The notes: generated from the letters alone by a model not told the origin. A stretch of 44,822 bases of DNA from Bacteroidales bacterium (GCA_029007825.1 JAQXIO010000014.1:1-44822); one strand, 5' to 3'; shown: positions 24,310 to 35,799, numbered from the stretch's first letter. A program made the numbers and translations.

Positions 24310-25998
24310 TTAATCTTGTATTAATTTACGATAACGGACTCTCTTAGGTTCCACATCACCCATACGTTTCCGTTTATTTTCCTCATATTCAGAATAAGAG
24401 CCCTCAAAATAAAAGACTTCGGAGTTTCCTTCAAAGGCCAGTATATGCGTACAGATCCGATCGAGGAACCATCTGTCATGCGATATGACAACCGCACATC
24501 CTGCAAAATTTTCCAATCCTTCTTCCAGTGCCCTGAGTGTATTTACATCAATATCATTGGTCGGTTCGTCAAGCAACAAGACGTTGGCTTCCGATTTAAG
24601 CGTCAATGCCAGATGTAAACGATTCCGCTCTCCTCCGGAGAGAACACCGCATAATTTCTCCTGATCTGCTCCTGTAAAGTTAAACCGCGACAGGTATGCC
24701 CGGGCATTTATTTCTTTACCGCCGACCCTGATAAATTCCGATCCACCCGATACAACCTGATAAACTGTCTTTGCAGGATCAATATCGGTATGTGACTGGT
24801 CTACGTAACCGACCTTTACCGTTTCACCCACATCGAACGAGCCTTTATCTGCCTGTTCCAATCCCATAATCAAACGGAAAAGCGTAGTTTTTCCGGCACC
24901 GTTAGGACCTATAATCCCGACTATGCCATTCGGCGGCAGCATAAATTCAAGATTATCGAAAAGCAATTTCTCTCCGAATGCTTTCGATACGCCTTTTGCC
25001 TCTATAACTTTATTTCCCAAACGCGGACCGTTCGGTATAAATATTTCCAGTTTCTCTTCCCTTTCTTTCTGATCTTCATTCAAAAGGCGTTCATATGAAT
25101 TCAAACGGGCTTTTCCTTTCGCCTGACGTGCTTTCGGAGCCATTCTTACCCAATCCAGTTCCCGCTCAAGGGTTTTACGGCGTTTGCTCGCCTGCTTTTC
25201 TTCCTGCTCCATGCGCTTTGTCTTCTGCTCCAGCCAGGAAGTATAATTTCCTTTCCAGGGAATTCCTTCTCCCCTATCCAGTTCCAGTATCCAGCCTGCG
25301 ACGTGATCAAGAAAATAACGGTCGTGAGTAATACAGATAACCGTTCCTGCATATTGCTGAAGGTGTTGTTCGAGCCAATCGATCGACTCAGCATCCAAAT
25401 GGTTGGTGGGTTCATCCAACAACAGTATATCGGGCTGCTGCAATAACAAGCGGCACAATGCCACACGACGGCGTTCTCCTCCTGATAAATTTTTAGCGAG
25501 CTGATCTTCAGGCGGGCAACGCAATGCATCCATTGCTCTTTCCAACTTCGAATCGATGTTCCATGCATCGCAGGCATCTATTTTATCCTGTAATTCGGCC
25601 TGACGATTACACAAAGCATCCATTTTATCGGGATCATCCAGAATTTCCGGATCTCCGAACTTTTCATTTACTTCTTCAAATTCTTTCAGCAAATCATAAA
25701 TACCTTGAACACCTTCACTTACAATCTCCTTCACTGTTTTCGTATCGTCCAGTTTCGGGTCTTGTTCCAGATAGCCAACCGTATAACCAGGAGAAAAAAC
25801 GACTTCCCCCTGATACTCTTTCTCCACCCCTGCAATAATTTTCAATAAGGTAGATTTACCAGAACCATTCAAGCCGATGATACCGATTTTCGCTCCATAA
25901 TAGAAAGATAGGTAAATATCTTTCAACACCTGCTTATGCGGGGGAAATACTTTGCTTACGCCCACCATCGAGAAAATGATCTTTTTATCGTCTGCCAT
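24310..25998 (-). CDS. ettA: ABC-F translation factor EttA
   Basis: A 562-residue soluble protein with two ABC ATPase domains and no membrane part, close to the usual EttA length of about 555. Domain 1 has GLNGSGKST, LSGGERRRVAL and LLDEPTNHLD. The arm insertion (about 95-140, EEVNEKFGDPEILDDPDKMD) is typical of EttA. A charged linker (about 240-315) contacts the ribosome. Domain 2 has GPNGAGKTT, LSGGERNRLHLAL and LLDEPTNDID. EttA binds the ribosomal E site and adjusts the first elongation step to the ATP/ADP level. It is upstream of the DUF5686 gene. Confidence 0.95.
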   Translation of the reverse strand: MADDKKIIFSMVGVSKVFPPHKQVLKDIYLSFYYGAKIGIIGLNGSGKSTLLKIIAGVEKEYQGEVVFSPGYTVGYLEQDPKLDDTKTVKEIVSEGVQGIYDLLKEFEEVNEKFGDPEILDDPDKMDALCNRQAELQDKIDACDAWNIDSKLERAMDALRCPPEDQLAKNLSGGERRRVALCRLLLQQPDILLLDEPTNHLDAESIDWLEQHLQQYAGTVICITHDRYFLDHVAGWILELDRGEGIPWKGNYTSWLEQKTKRMEQEEKQASKRRKTLERELDWVRMAPKARQAKGKARLNSYERLLNEDQKEREEKLEIFIPNGPRLGNKVIEAKGVSKAFGEKLLFDNLEFMLPPNGIVGIIGPNGAGKTTLFRLIMGLEQADKGSFDVGETVKVGYVDQSHTDIDPAKTVYQVVSGGSEFIRVGGKEINARAYLSRFNFTGADQEKLCGVLSGGERNRLHLALTLKSEANVLLLDEPTNDIDVNTLRALEEGLENFAGCAVVISHDRWFLDRICTHILAFEGNSEVFYFEGSYSEYEENKRKRMGDVEPKRVRYRKLIQD

Positions 25999-26044
25999 AT
26001 ATTTTTATATCGTTATTATTTATATCTAAATCAAATAGAGGTTA

Positions 26045-26052
26045 CAAAGATA
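26045..26052 (-). promoter_or_regulatory. ettA -7 element (TATCTTTG)
   Basis: An exact TAnnTTTG match 46 nt before the ettA start on the minus strand, between the endonuclease stop and ettA. Confidence 0.5.
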
Positions 26053-26063
26053 CATTTTTTCTT

Positions 26064-26876
26064 TTACCTCCACAGGCTTGTCATTACAACTGCTTCCAAT
26101 GCATCCTCCAAACTATCGGGAAGTTGGGAGAAATAATCGATTCCGGTAAGATTTTCCAGAGAATCGACGGTTATTACATAATCGAAAATTGAATTCTGAA
26201 GTGGTTTGTTCGGCATATAAAAGACGATCATTCCTTTACTCGGATTACCTGTATCGAAAAGAATTTTATAAAAATAGTCGGGAACGGGAACAGAACACGG
26301 TTCCATCCGTTCTGACGTACTATCCCAAACGGCCCCCGTTACAATATAAACAGTTCCGTTCGTTCGCACGCATTCTCTTGTCCACTCTTCCAAATGTTTC
26401 CATATACCACGGTTAAAAGCAGGTACCTGAGGCGCTATATTGCTCATGAAAAACGACTCATCCATTGCTTTACCAGCAAAAGACATATCGCCGGCAGGAG
26501 CCAGATGCCCTCTGTCGTAACCACTGTTTTTATAATCTTTACTAATTACTCCTCCGGCTATGTTCGGGTCTTTTTTAAAACGATCGGAACGTTTCGCATT
26601 CTTTACCAACTCTTCTTTTGTCAATTCATAAGCCACCCATTCGGTTAACCGGTCTGAATCGGAATAAGAAAACGTATAATATTTGCGGTTTTGTAAATTT
26701 CCTTTCGAAAGAGTGGGTAAAAAGGCCGTATCTCCTACAGGCAAGTTCTCCGGCAACCGAACCCTCTGTTCGAACAGAGGCGAACAATTTTCATTTGTCC
26801 TTTCCCAGAAATAGAAAAGGGCAAACGAAAACAGCAGTAATAGTAAAATCCAGAAAAGGGCTTTTTTCATTGTCAC
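26064..26876 (-). CDS. DNA/RNA non-specific endonuclease (NUC1 type), exported
   Basis: A 270-residue protein with an N-terminal hydrophobic segment (about 6-23), a signal anchor or signal peptide, so the enzyme works outside the cytoplasm. The DRGH catalytic motif is at 121-124 (His124 is the general base). The metal-site region SNIAPQVPAFNRGIWKHLE (about 145-163) carries the expected Asn. A start two codons later is possible. It lies 47 bp after the GH92 gene with no clear promoter, so it is probably cotranscribed. The likely use is scavenging of nucleic acids. Confidence 0.92.
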   Translation of the reverse strand: MTMKKALFWILLLLLFSFALFYFWERTNENCSPLFEQRVRLPENLPVGDTAFLPTLSKGNLQNRKYYTFSYSDSDRLTEWVAYELTKEELVKNAKRSDRFKKDPNIAGGVISKDYKNSGYDRGHLAPAGDMSFAGKAMDESFFMSNIAPQVPAFNRGIWKHLEEWTRECVRTNGTVYIVTGAVWDSTSERMEPCSVPVPDYFYKILFDTGNPSKGMIVFYMPNKPLQNSIFDYVITVDSLENLTGIDYFSQLPDSLEDALEAVVMTSLWR

Positions 26877-26923
26877 GCAGAGTCTTTTGCAAAAACAAAA
26901 TCACGCCACCAATAAAGACAAAA

Positions 26924-29116
26924 TCAATCGTACTCACTAAACGTCAATACTCCACCGTTCATAAGTTCATCATGAGTTAAATAAAAACGATCCAAAGGTT
27001 TTCCATTCAACACGGGGGCCACCAGACTATCTTTCATATTACGCTCAATTACAAAAGTCTTTCCCCCGGGCAAATGCAAGGTTGCTTTATCGACCATCGG
27101 CGACGACAATTCATAATTATTCGTCGTTGGATTAATCGGATAAAAACCTAACATACCATATAAGGCAAAAGCTGAAAGGGCTCCTGCATCGTCATTTCCG
27201 GGAATCCCCCCTACCCCTGTATTATACTGAGCACGAATATAGTCGTGTACCAGTTGCTGTGTTTTATATTCTTCGCCTTTGATATGGGTGAAAAGATACG
27301 GATAGAACATATCGGGTTCATTCACCAGGACGTATTGTTTCTGGTCAAAACATTCGTTCAGACGTTTGGCATAAGCGGCCTCTCCACCCATCAAACTTTT
27401 CATACCTTCAATATCGTGGGGGGCAGCAAAAAGATAATGCCAGGCATTTCCCTCAACATAGGCTGGATATGAACCAAACCACAATTCTGCCAACGGATCG
27501 TACGGTTCCACCCAGGAGCCATCGCTGTTTTTAGGAAGAAGAAATTGTTTCTCCGGATTATAATAATTCCTGTAGCCCAAAGAAATCTCCATAAAGCTAT
27601 CGGCTGCGGCTGTCTTTCCCAATGCTTTCGCAAACTGAGAAATGCACCAATCGGAATAGTTGTATTCAATCGTAGTGGAAACAGGGCCCCATACCGGAGG
27701 AGCAGGACGCGGTTTCTCCGGATTTTCCCGCCATTCCAGAAATTCACGTTCTCCGGTCAGGTCATGAGGAATAAAGCCGCCATGGGCACGATAGGCTTCC
27801 AATCCGGGACGGACTCTTTCATTTGATTTACTGTCATCAGCCAGAGCGTCTCTTGTAATTGCCTCATAAGCAAGTTCCGTATCGAAAGGTATTCCCTTCA
27901 TATAGCTATCGACAATTACAGGAGTTGCGGGAGAGCCGTTCATATTAAACGTTTCAAATCCCATATGTTCCCATTTCGGGAGCCAACCGTTTTCACGATA
28001 CATTTCCAGCATAGTCGTCACCATATCTTTTTGTACATCCGGAAAGAACGTCGCAACAAGCGAATGTACATTCCGGTAACTATCCCATAAAGAGTACAAG
28101 GTATAACGGGTATATCCTTCGGCTTTACGTATTTCATGCTTACCCATTGTGCGATATTCACCATTGACATCGCTGAATACGTTCGGGTGAATAAGACAAT
28201 GATATAATGCGGTATAGAAGATTACTTTATCTTCTTTGTCCGGCGTTTCGATTTCAATTTTACCTAATACATCATTCCATGTTTTTACGGTTTCGGATTC
28301 TAACTTTTCGTAAGAACGTCCAGCCTGTTCTGTTTCAAGGTTCAGGCGGGCATTATCAATGCTTACATAAGAAATTCCGACACGTGCGTCCACTTCAGGC
28401 ACATTTCCGAAAGAGAAGGATCCGCCCACATTCAAACCTGTAATCTCATTTTCCTGCTCATCGCCTTCAAGGCTCCAGAAACGATGAGAAAGAATCGGTT
28501 CTGAAAATTTCACATAAAAATAGATATCACCGATATCAGGTGAAGCCGAACAAAAGCTCCCCTGGGACTTACGTCCAACGACTTCCGTCGGTGAAATCTG
28601 TTTCATTGTACTCTCTTTAAATTTACTATTCAAATGCTTTGTCAGGTCAATATTGATAATATTCTCCCTATTTTTATCTTTAAATTTATAATTGCTGATA
28701 ACCGAACGCGTAGTAGCCGTAGCTTTCACATCAATATCATAAGCATCCAATGTACAAGCATAAACTCCCGCTGTCGTAATTTCATTAGAAAAATTAGAAA
28801 CGACCGACTCTACCGGTGTTTCGGTATTTCCATTATAAGGCATCAGAAGAACTGCTCCCGAAAGATCGCCGCATCCGACTCCACTGAGATTCACTATACC
28901 AAAACCGACCAAAGCCGTATCTACACCTTTAGCCGCATCTACAAAATAGGGTGCAAACGAAGCCATGCCCCACGGCTTTACCGCTCCGCGGAAAGTGCGT
29001 CCACCATTTGCATTACCTATGCGTGTATCTACGAAGGTATCAAAAGACGATGCAGCCTGTTTGCAACCGACCATCAGGCAAAATAAAAGAAGAGGTAACA
29101 GAGATTTTGTTTTCAT
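26924..29116 (-). CDS. GH92 family alpha-mannosidase lipoprotein
   Basis: A 730-residue exported protein whose signal ends in the lipobox LMVGC (Cys18), so it is lipid-anchored. The N-terminal beta-sandwich starts with FDTFVDTRIGN and GAVKPWGMASFAP, the usual GH92 opening. The (alpha/alpha)6 domain follows with LYSLWDSYRNVH, EGNAWHYLFAAPHD (about 555-570) and GIPGNDDAGALSAFALYGMLGFYP (about 655-680). These are calcium-dependent exo-alpha-mannosidases for host or fungal mannans and N-glycans. Linkage cannot be read from the sequence. No SusC/D neighbours are present. It follows the URO-D gene after 36 bp. Confidence 0.94.
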   Translation of the reverse strand: MKTKSLLPLLLFCLMVGCKQAASSFDTFVDTRIGNANGGRTFRGAVKPWGMASFAPYFVDAAKGVDTALVGFGIVNLSGVGCGDLSGAVLLMPYNGNTETPVESVVSNFSNEITTAGVYACTLDAYDIDVKATATTRSVISNYKFKDKNRENIINIDLTKHLNSKFKESTMKQISPTEVVGRKSQGSFCSASPDIGDIYFYVKFSEPILSHRFWSLEGDEQENEITGLNVGGSFSFGNVPEVDARVGISYVSIDNARLNLETEQAGRSYEKLESETVKTWNDVLGKIEIETPDKEDKVIFYTALYHCLIHPNVFSDVNGEYRTMGKHEIRKAEGYTRYTLYSLWDSYRNVHSLVATFFPDVQKDMVTTMLEMYRENGWLPKWEHMGFETFNMNGSPATPVIVDSYMKGIPFDTELAYEAITRDALADDSKSNERVRPGLEAYRAHGGFIPHDLTGEREFLEWRENPEKPRPAPPVWGPVSTTIEYNYSDWCISQFAKALGKTAAADSFMEISLGYRNYYNPEKQFLLPKNSDGSWVEPYDPLAELWFGSYPAYVEGNAWHYLFAAPHDIEGMKSLMGGEAAYAKRLNECFDQKQYVLVNEPDMFYPYLFTHIKGEEYKTQQLVHDYIRAQYNTGVGGIPGNDDAGALSAFALYGMLGFYPINPTTNNYELSSPMVDKATLHLPGGKTFVIERNMKDSLVAPVLNGKPLDRFYLTHDELMNGGVLTFSEYD

Positions 29117-29152
29117 GTAATATTACTATAATTAAATTATCAAATCGTAGAT

Positions 29153-30238
29153 TTATTCTGCGAGCTCATTAACCGCTTCCACGAAAGCCAAAACATTCTC
29201 TACCGGCGTATCAGCCTGTATATTATGCGCCGGGGCAATCAGATAGCCACCGCCTTTCCCGAGAATAGCAGCCCGCCTTTTCACTTCACTTTTTATTTGT
29301 TCGGGTGAACTGTTCGGAAGTAAATCCTGAATACAGACAGCTCCGAAAAATGCTAATTTATCGCCAAAAGTATCTTTTAAATACTGGGGTTCCATACCGT
29401 CGGCCAACGGTTGCAAGGGATTCAAGACATCGAGTCCGAGTTCTATAAATTCCGGTATCAGCGGAAGAATAGATCCACAACTATGCCATGCCAATTTTAT
29501 ATCGGGGTTCAATTCTTTAAAAGCGCGGAACATACGACGTATGCGGGGAGCGAAAAGACGCCTGAATGTATCCGTATCGATCAGAGGTCCCCGCTGCGTT
29601 CCATAATCGTCTCCACACCAAATCATATCGGCCCCCAGCTCAATAAGCCTCTTACCCACTCCAATATGATAATCGGTTATACGATCCAGCAATATTTCGA
29701 CATAAGGCTCTTCCGTCATCATATCCATCAGAAACTTTTCCAATCCTGTCAGGTACCAGGCCAACTCAAAGACAGAGCATTCCAGATCACCGATAATACC
29801 GTAATCTTTACCATATTTCGCAATGGTTTGTTCCGCGTCGCGGAAACGTCCCGGCGCATCAGCAGCAGGGAAAGTAAAAGATTCGATATCTTTCACACTC
29901 TGAGCATGGGCAAGCGGATGTAAAACAAAATCATCGTAAAGTCCATGATTTTTCATTCCGATGTTCCATTCGTTCAAAATAAGTCCATCTTCTTCTATAC
30001 GCGTTTTCCCGTTATCGGGAGAGGATGCGGCAATGCAGAGGCAATCTACTCCCATTTTCACCAATAAATCGGTCCACGAAACATGATTGCTTAAAAACGA
30101 ATCGATCGGTTGCTGATAAGGCATTCCATAATATCTGTATAGTTTTTCGGCAAGCTGGGGAACAAAACTCAAATAAAAAGGAGGCCTGTCCGTTTCTTCA
30201 AAGTTCAGCGCCTTGATAAATCGCTCTTTTGCATTCAT
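29153..30238 (-). CDS. Uroporphyrinogen decarboxylase-family (URO-D superfamily) protein
   Basis: I place the start at 30238 (MNAKERFIKALNFEETDRPP), giving 361 residues. The frame is open for 36 more codons, which look like a false signal peptide, but a full promoter lies inside that extension. The protein has the URO-D barrel fold pattern, with HSCG (typical of the zinc-binding methyltransferase branch) followed by GLDVLNPLQP and AFFGAVCIQDLLP. It lacks the strict HemE N-terminal motif, so it is more likely a corrinoid/methyl-transfer or related enzyme than a haem-pathway decarboxylase. The substrate cannot be told. It is probably cotranscribed with the GH92 gene. Confidence 0.85.
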   Translation of the reverse strand: MNAKERFIKALNFEETDRPPFYLSFVPQLAEKLYRYYGMPYQQPIDSFLSNHVSWTDLLVKMGVDCLCIAASSPDNGKTRIEEDGLILNEWNIGMKNHGLYDDFVLHPLAHAQSVKDIESFTFPAADAPGRFRDAEQTIAKYGKDYGIIGDLECSVFELAWYLTGLEKFLMDMMTEEPYVEILLDRITDYHIGVGKRLIELGADMIWCGDDYGTQRGPLIDTDTFRRLFAPRIRRMFRAFKELNPDIKLAWHSCGSILPLIPEFIELGLDVLNPLQPLADGMEPQYLKDTFGDKLAFFGAVCIQDLLPNSSPEQIKSEVKRRAAILGKGGGYLIAPAHNIQADTPVENVLAFVEAVNELAE

Positions 30239-30273
30239 GGTATTACGATATTTTTGCAATGGTGTAGATAAAA

Positions 30274-30304
30274 CAAATGTACAAAGAATTAAAGCAACTC
30301 CAAA
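30274..30304 (-). promoter_or_regulatory. Promoter of the URO-D/GH92 transcript (TTTG, 19 bp, TACATTTG)
   Basis: On the minus strand the -33 TTTG (30301-30304) and the -7 TACATTTG (30274-30281) are 19 bp apart, the classic Bacteroidota arrangement. It lies after the yidC terminator and 36 nt before the chosen start. Confidence 0.75.
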
Positions 30305-30329
30305 TATTCTCCAGCCGGAAGATAAAACA

Positions 30330-30360
30330 AACGGACATCTTTTCATTTAAGATGTCCGTT
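30330..30360 (-). terminator. Terminator of pyrG-yidC
   Basis: A perfect 12 bp stem (30330-30341 with 30349-30360) with a 7-nt loop. On the minus strand it is followed by a T-rich stretch. It lies 22 bp after the yidC stop and just before the URO-D promoter. Confidence 0.85.
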
Positions 30361-30382
30361 CCGCTCTATAAAATAAAAAATA

Positions 30383-32287
30383 TTATTTTTTCCGTTGCTG
30401 TTGTTGTTGCTTTTTCACAGCTTCCATCTGACGGCGCTGTGCTTCTTCCAGCCGCGCCATAAATCCCGATTTCTTTACCGGCTTTTTCTTATTTGCTTCA
30501 AGCTTTGCCAACAATTTGTCTTCGTTGATTACGCTCCGGAATATAAGGGTTTGTATGATCGTTATCAGTGTAGATACAAAGTAATAATAGCTCAAACCTG
30601 CCGAATACTGATTAAAGAATACGAGGAACATCACCGGCATCAAATACATCATAAGTTTCATGCCCGGCATTTGTTGCTGTCCGGTATTGGTCTGATCCAT
30701 ATTAAATTTCGTATAGACGATATTCGTTATGGTCATCAATAAACAGAATAGACTGATATGATTTCCAAAATAAGGTGTTATAAGAGGAATGTAAGTGTTC
30801 CAACTCACAATGGCATCATAAGTAGAAAGGTCTTTCGCCCATAAAAAGCTCTGTTGCCTCAACTCTATCGATGAAGGAAAGAACATAAAGAGGGCAATCA
30901 ATACAGGCATCTGTAAAAGCATCGGTAAACAACCACTCATTGGGCTCGCACCGGCACGACTGTATAACTCCATTATGGCTTTCTGCTTTTCCATAGCTTT
31001 ATCCTGTCCGGGATATTTTGCGTTTATGGCTTCAACCTGAGGCCGTAACACACGCATTTTAGCCGAAGACATATAAGATTTATATGTCAAGGGGAAAAGC
31101 AACAGTTTTACTACCAAGGTAAGCAGTAATATGATAATACCGTAATTGCTGATAAATTTACCGAAGAAATTAAAGACAGGTATTACGAGCCATGTATTGA
31201 CAAATCTGAAAACACTTCCACCCAGGGGTACCAGCCTTTGCAAATCCAGTTTATTATCATCTGCACGCGCTTCGTCATAACTTTTCAATAAAGAATAATT
31301 ATTCGGCCCGAAATAATATTGAAGGCTGGCGGTTTCTCCCTCTCTTATATCGAAGGGCAAAACGGCCTTTGTCTTACAATCTTTCAAAATACCGGATTGT
31401 TGTGAAATTTTCTGCTGAAGGGTTACAGATTCCAACGGTTCATTATTTGCAATAAGGACAGATGAGAAGAACTGATCTTTATAACCTATCCAGCGTACTT
31501 TATTCGATAATGAGATATCTTCATCTTTTGAATCGCTCGTTTGTTCCACATCATCTGTTGCGAATTTATAATAAATGGCCGAATAACGCTCTTCGAAACG
31601 GCGTCCTTTTTCCTGACGGCGAATCACTTGATTCCATTCCAGGTCCAAGCCCATTGTACTGGGCGCCAAAACTTCATCCAATCCGTTTCCTTTTACATCA
31701 AAACCGACCATATAAGAGTCTGACGGCAATGAATAGGTATATGCCAGGTAACGTCCTTCTCCCGCATCCAAGCGGAATGTAATCATCTGATTATCGGCAG
31801 TACGCACAGGCTCAAAATAGAGATTTTTCGTATTTATAATCCTGTTGTTCTGAGTTATCAGAGAAAAATTGAAACTGGATTCTTTACCGTCAAACAGAAT
31901 CAGCGGAAGCGAATCGTAGGTCTGGTATTTTTTCAGACGTACAGAGGTAACACGCCCTCCTTTATTACTTAAAGTAACCTCCAGAAGATCATTTTCCAAG
32001 ACAAAGAATTGTTCTTCTCCTACGGCGCCTTTATAAAAATCACCATATCGCTGAACAAGACGACTGTTTTTCAATGAATCTTCAGCTTCTACCCAATGTT
32101 CTTCTTCTGCCGGAGTAGGATCCGATTCTTTTAATGCTTTAGCCTGCTGCAAGATTTCTACGGCCTGAAGCGAATCCTGCATTCTGCGCTGCGCCTCTAT
32201 CTGTTCAGGGGTGGGACGATTCAGCCAACTGAAGGCAAATAGTATTACTCCTATCAGAAGAAAACCAATAACTGTATTTTTATCCAT
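30383..32287 (-). CDS. yidC: Membrane protein insertase YidC
   Basis: A 634-residue inner-membrane insertase and Sec partner of the Gram-negative long form. The first membrane segment is at about 5-20. A large periplasmic beta domain (about 60-340) follows, then the conserved YidC core with five segments, including the FGKFISNYGIIILLLTLVVKLLLFPLTYKSY region (about 370-405) and MSGCLPMLLQMPVLIALFMFF (about 448-468). The C-terminus is a basic tail with a run of Gln and Lys that may contact ribosomes. It starts 8 bp after pyrG, so they form an operon, a pairing common in Bacteroidota. Confidence 0.96.
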   Translation of the reverse strand: MDKNTVIGFLLIGVILFAFSWLNRPTPEQIEAQRRMQDSLQAVEILQQAKALKESDPTPAEEEHWVEAEDSLKNSRLVQRYGDFYKGAVGEEQFFVLENDLLEVTLSNKGGRVTSVRLKKYQTYDSLPLILFDGKESSFNFSLITQNNRIINTKNLYFEPVRTADNQMITFRLDAGEGRYLAYTYSLPSDSYMVGFDVKGNGLDEVLAPSTMGLDLEWNQVIRRQEKGRRFEERYSAIYYKFATDDVEQTSDSKDEDISLSNKVRWIGYKDQFFSSVLIANNEPLESVTLQQKISQQSGILKDCKTKAVLPFDIREGETASLQYYFGPNNYSLLKSYDEARADDNKLDLQRLVPLGGSVFRFVNTWLVIPVFNFFGKFISNYGIIILLLTLVVKLLLFPLTYKSYMSSAKMRVLRPQVEAINAKYPGQDKAMEKQKAIMELYSRAGASPMSGCLPMLLQMPVLIALFMFFPSSIELRQQSFLWAKDLSTYDAIVSWNTYIPLITPYFGNHISLFCLLMTITNIVYTKFNMDQTNTGQQQMPGMKLMMYLMPVMFLVFFNQYSAGLSYYYFVSTLITIIQTLIFRSVINEDKLLAKLEANKKKPVKKSGFMARLEEAQRRQMEAVKKQQQQQRKK

Positions 32288-32295
32288 GCGTTAAA

Positions 32296-33918
<1,623 letters not shown>

Positions 33919-33944
33919 TTATATGCTATTTTTTTACAAGGAGG

Positions 33945-33952
33945 CAAAGTTA
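33945..33952 (-). promoter_or_regulatory. pyrG -7 element (TAACTTTG)
   Basis: An exact TAnnTTTG match on the minus strand, 38 nt before pyrG. A second element at 34051-34058 faces the other way. Both have the variant TAACTTTG. Confidence 0.55.
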
Positions 33953-34050
33953 ACAATTTTCTTCTAAACCTTTTGCGATAAACAAATTTTTAAACGATAT
34001 TTTCCATACAGAATGCTTCCGCTTACAGTTAACATTTAAAAGATTTTAGC

Positions 34051-34058
34051 TAACTTTG
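34051..34058 (+). promoter_or_regulatory. -7 element of the DUF3078 gene (TAACTTTG)
   Basis: An exact TAnnTTTG match 34 nt before the ATG at 34093, facing away from pyrG. No -33 TTTG was seen. Confidence 0.55.
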
Positions 34059-34092
34059 CAACGAAAATTGCCAAGACTTAGAACTTTATTTT

Positions 34093-35730
34093 ATGAAGCG
34101 TTTAATTTCATTGTACCTGATTTTAAGTTCCTGTTTTGTCTTCCACTTGCCGGGAACAGCACAGATAACTACCGATCAGGATGAAATAATTTGGACCGAA
34201 GAGGGCACCAATTACATAGAAGACCCCCAATCCGAAAAAACAAATATCGTAAACGAAGACAGTACCGATTCCAACGAAGTGATTTCCGACAGCAATGAAA
34301 TTATCGACGAAAACGATACTATAATTTTCGATAATAACGATACAGAAACCTTATATGGCAACGACAGCATATCGGCTCCCGAAGTACCGATTACTTCAAA
34401 TAACGAGGACGAGGAAGTAAAAGAGGAAGACCAAAAAAGGGTAAGCGGCTTATTACGTTTTCTCGAGACAAACAGCAAGGTCGACTCTTTATCTATTTTA
34501 TTTAAGAAACTTACTGCTTCAGACTATATACCTTTCGGGGATAACGTGACATTCAGGGATACAATTATTGTAAATCCCATATTTATGCCGTTCGTGTTCG
34601 ACGGACAGGTTCTTTATGACGATTATAAACTATATACTCCCGAAAAATATAAAAAAGACTCTTTATCTTTTTTCCAGGCAAAAACAGATTCTGTTTTTAT
34701 AATGAATGAATTCAACAAAAAACTTTACCGTGATTTGCAGAATTATATAGCATTGGAGCACCCTACTATCATTAAATACAGTGAGGAAAACCTGCCTACT
34801 GACATACCCAAACGGGAAGAACTGCAATCTTCAGGCTCTTTCGCCGAACTTATCAAAGTCGATAACACATCGGCTCCGGACGAGATTGCAGGCCCATACA
34901 AATACGTACCCAAAATCAAAAAATTCCAGTTCAATGCGGAAAATAGTTTACAATTAGCACAAAACTATATCTCTCCCAACTGGTATGCCGGCGGTAACAG
35001 TAACTTAAACCTCGTAGCGGTAAATACATTTAAGTTCAATTACAACAATATGAGGAACTTCAAAGTAGAAAATACGTTAGAATCCCGGCTTACCTTGAAT
35101 AACGCACCCACCGACACCCTGCGTTCCATACAAATAGGACAAGATGTTTTCCGTTTCAACACGACAATCGGTATAAAGGCTGCTACTAAATGGTACTATA
35201 CATTAACAGGAACTTTCGAAACCCAACTCTTTAAAAATTACCAGCCGAATACCAATACTTTAAATGCAGCATTTTTAGCTCCATTCTCCCTAAATGCCGG
35301 TCTCGGTATGCAGTATTCAACTGAAAAACAATTTAAAAATAACAAATACAAAAAAATTGTTTTCACAGCGAACATAGCTCCTATTTCTACCAACTATAAA
35401 TATACTAGAATAAAAGATATAGCCGCCCGGAACGGTATTCCGGAAGACAAGCGCGCTATAATAGACGTCGGTTCTACTATTAACGCCGGACTTACGTTTA
35501 ACTTCTCCCGTTTCATATCATGGACATCTAAATTCCAGTTCTTTACGAATTACAAAAGCATTAAAGACTCTTACTGGGAAAACACGTTCGATTTTATGCT
35601 GAACCGTTATCTCTCGACCCGTATTTATGTCAACGTGAGATACGACGATACGGTAGAGAAAAAAGAAGATTTCAATTCTTACTTCCAGATAAACGAATTA
35701 CTCAGTTTCGGTCTTAACTATAAATGGTAA
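34093..35730 (+). CDS. DUF3078 outer-membrane beta-barrel protein
   Basis: A 545-residue protein with a signal peptide (about 1-23, ending in GTAQ). Residues about 28-112 are a very acidic, Asn/Asp/Glu/Ser-rich low-complexity stretch, unusual in length for this family and probably unfolded. The DUF3078 region (about 285-545) has alternating polar and aromatic strands, starting ENSLQLAQNYISPNWYAGGNSN and ending in LLSFGLNYKW, so an outer-membrane barrel is likely. The role is not known. It has its own promoter and precedes the rseC-rnf operon by 107 bp. Confidence 0.85.
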   Translation: MKRLISLYLILSSCFVFHLPGTAQITTDQDEIIWTEEGTNYIEDPQSEKTNIVNEDSTDSNEVISDSNEIIDENDTIIFDNNDTETLYGNDSISAPEVPITSNNEDEEVKEEDQKRVSGLLRFLETNSKVDSLSILFKKLTASDYIPFGDNVTFRDTIIVNPIFMPFVFDGQVLYDDYKLYTPEKYKKDSLSFFQAKTDSVFIMNEFNKKLYRDLQNYIALEHPTIIKYSEENLPTDIPKREELQSSGSFAELIKVDNTSAPDEIAGPYKYVPKIKKFQFNAENSLQLAQNYISPNWYAGGNSNLNLVAVNTFKFNYNNMRNFKVENTLESRLTLNNAPTDTLRSIQIGQDVFRFNTTIGIKAATKWYYTLTGTFETQLFKNYQPNTNTLNAAFLAPFSLNAGLGMQYSTEKQFKNNKYKKIVFTANIAPISTNYKYTRIKDIAARNGIPEDKRAIIDVGSTINAGLTFNFSRFISWTSKFQFFTNYKSIKDSYWENTFDFMLNRYLSTRIYVNVRYDDTVEKKEDFNSYFQINELLSFGLNYKW

Positions 35731-35799
35731 TTTACAGGACTTAAAAGAACAATTGAGTAAAAATATTCTTTTTTTAATCCAGTATAAATATTATTTCTG

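Noticed and set aside
30239..30346. Signal-peptide-like 36-codon extension of the URO-D gene
   Set aside because: The -33 and -7 promoter elements fall inside it, and URO-D family proteins are cytoplasmic and start near MNAKERF.
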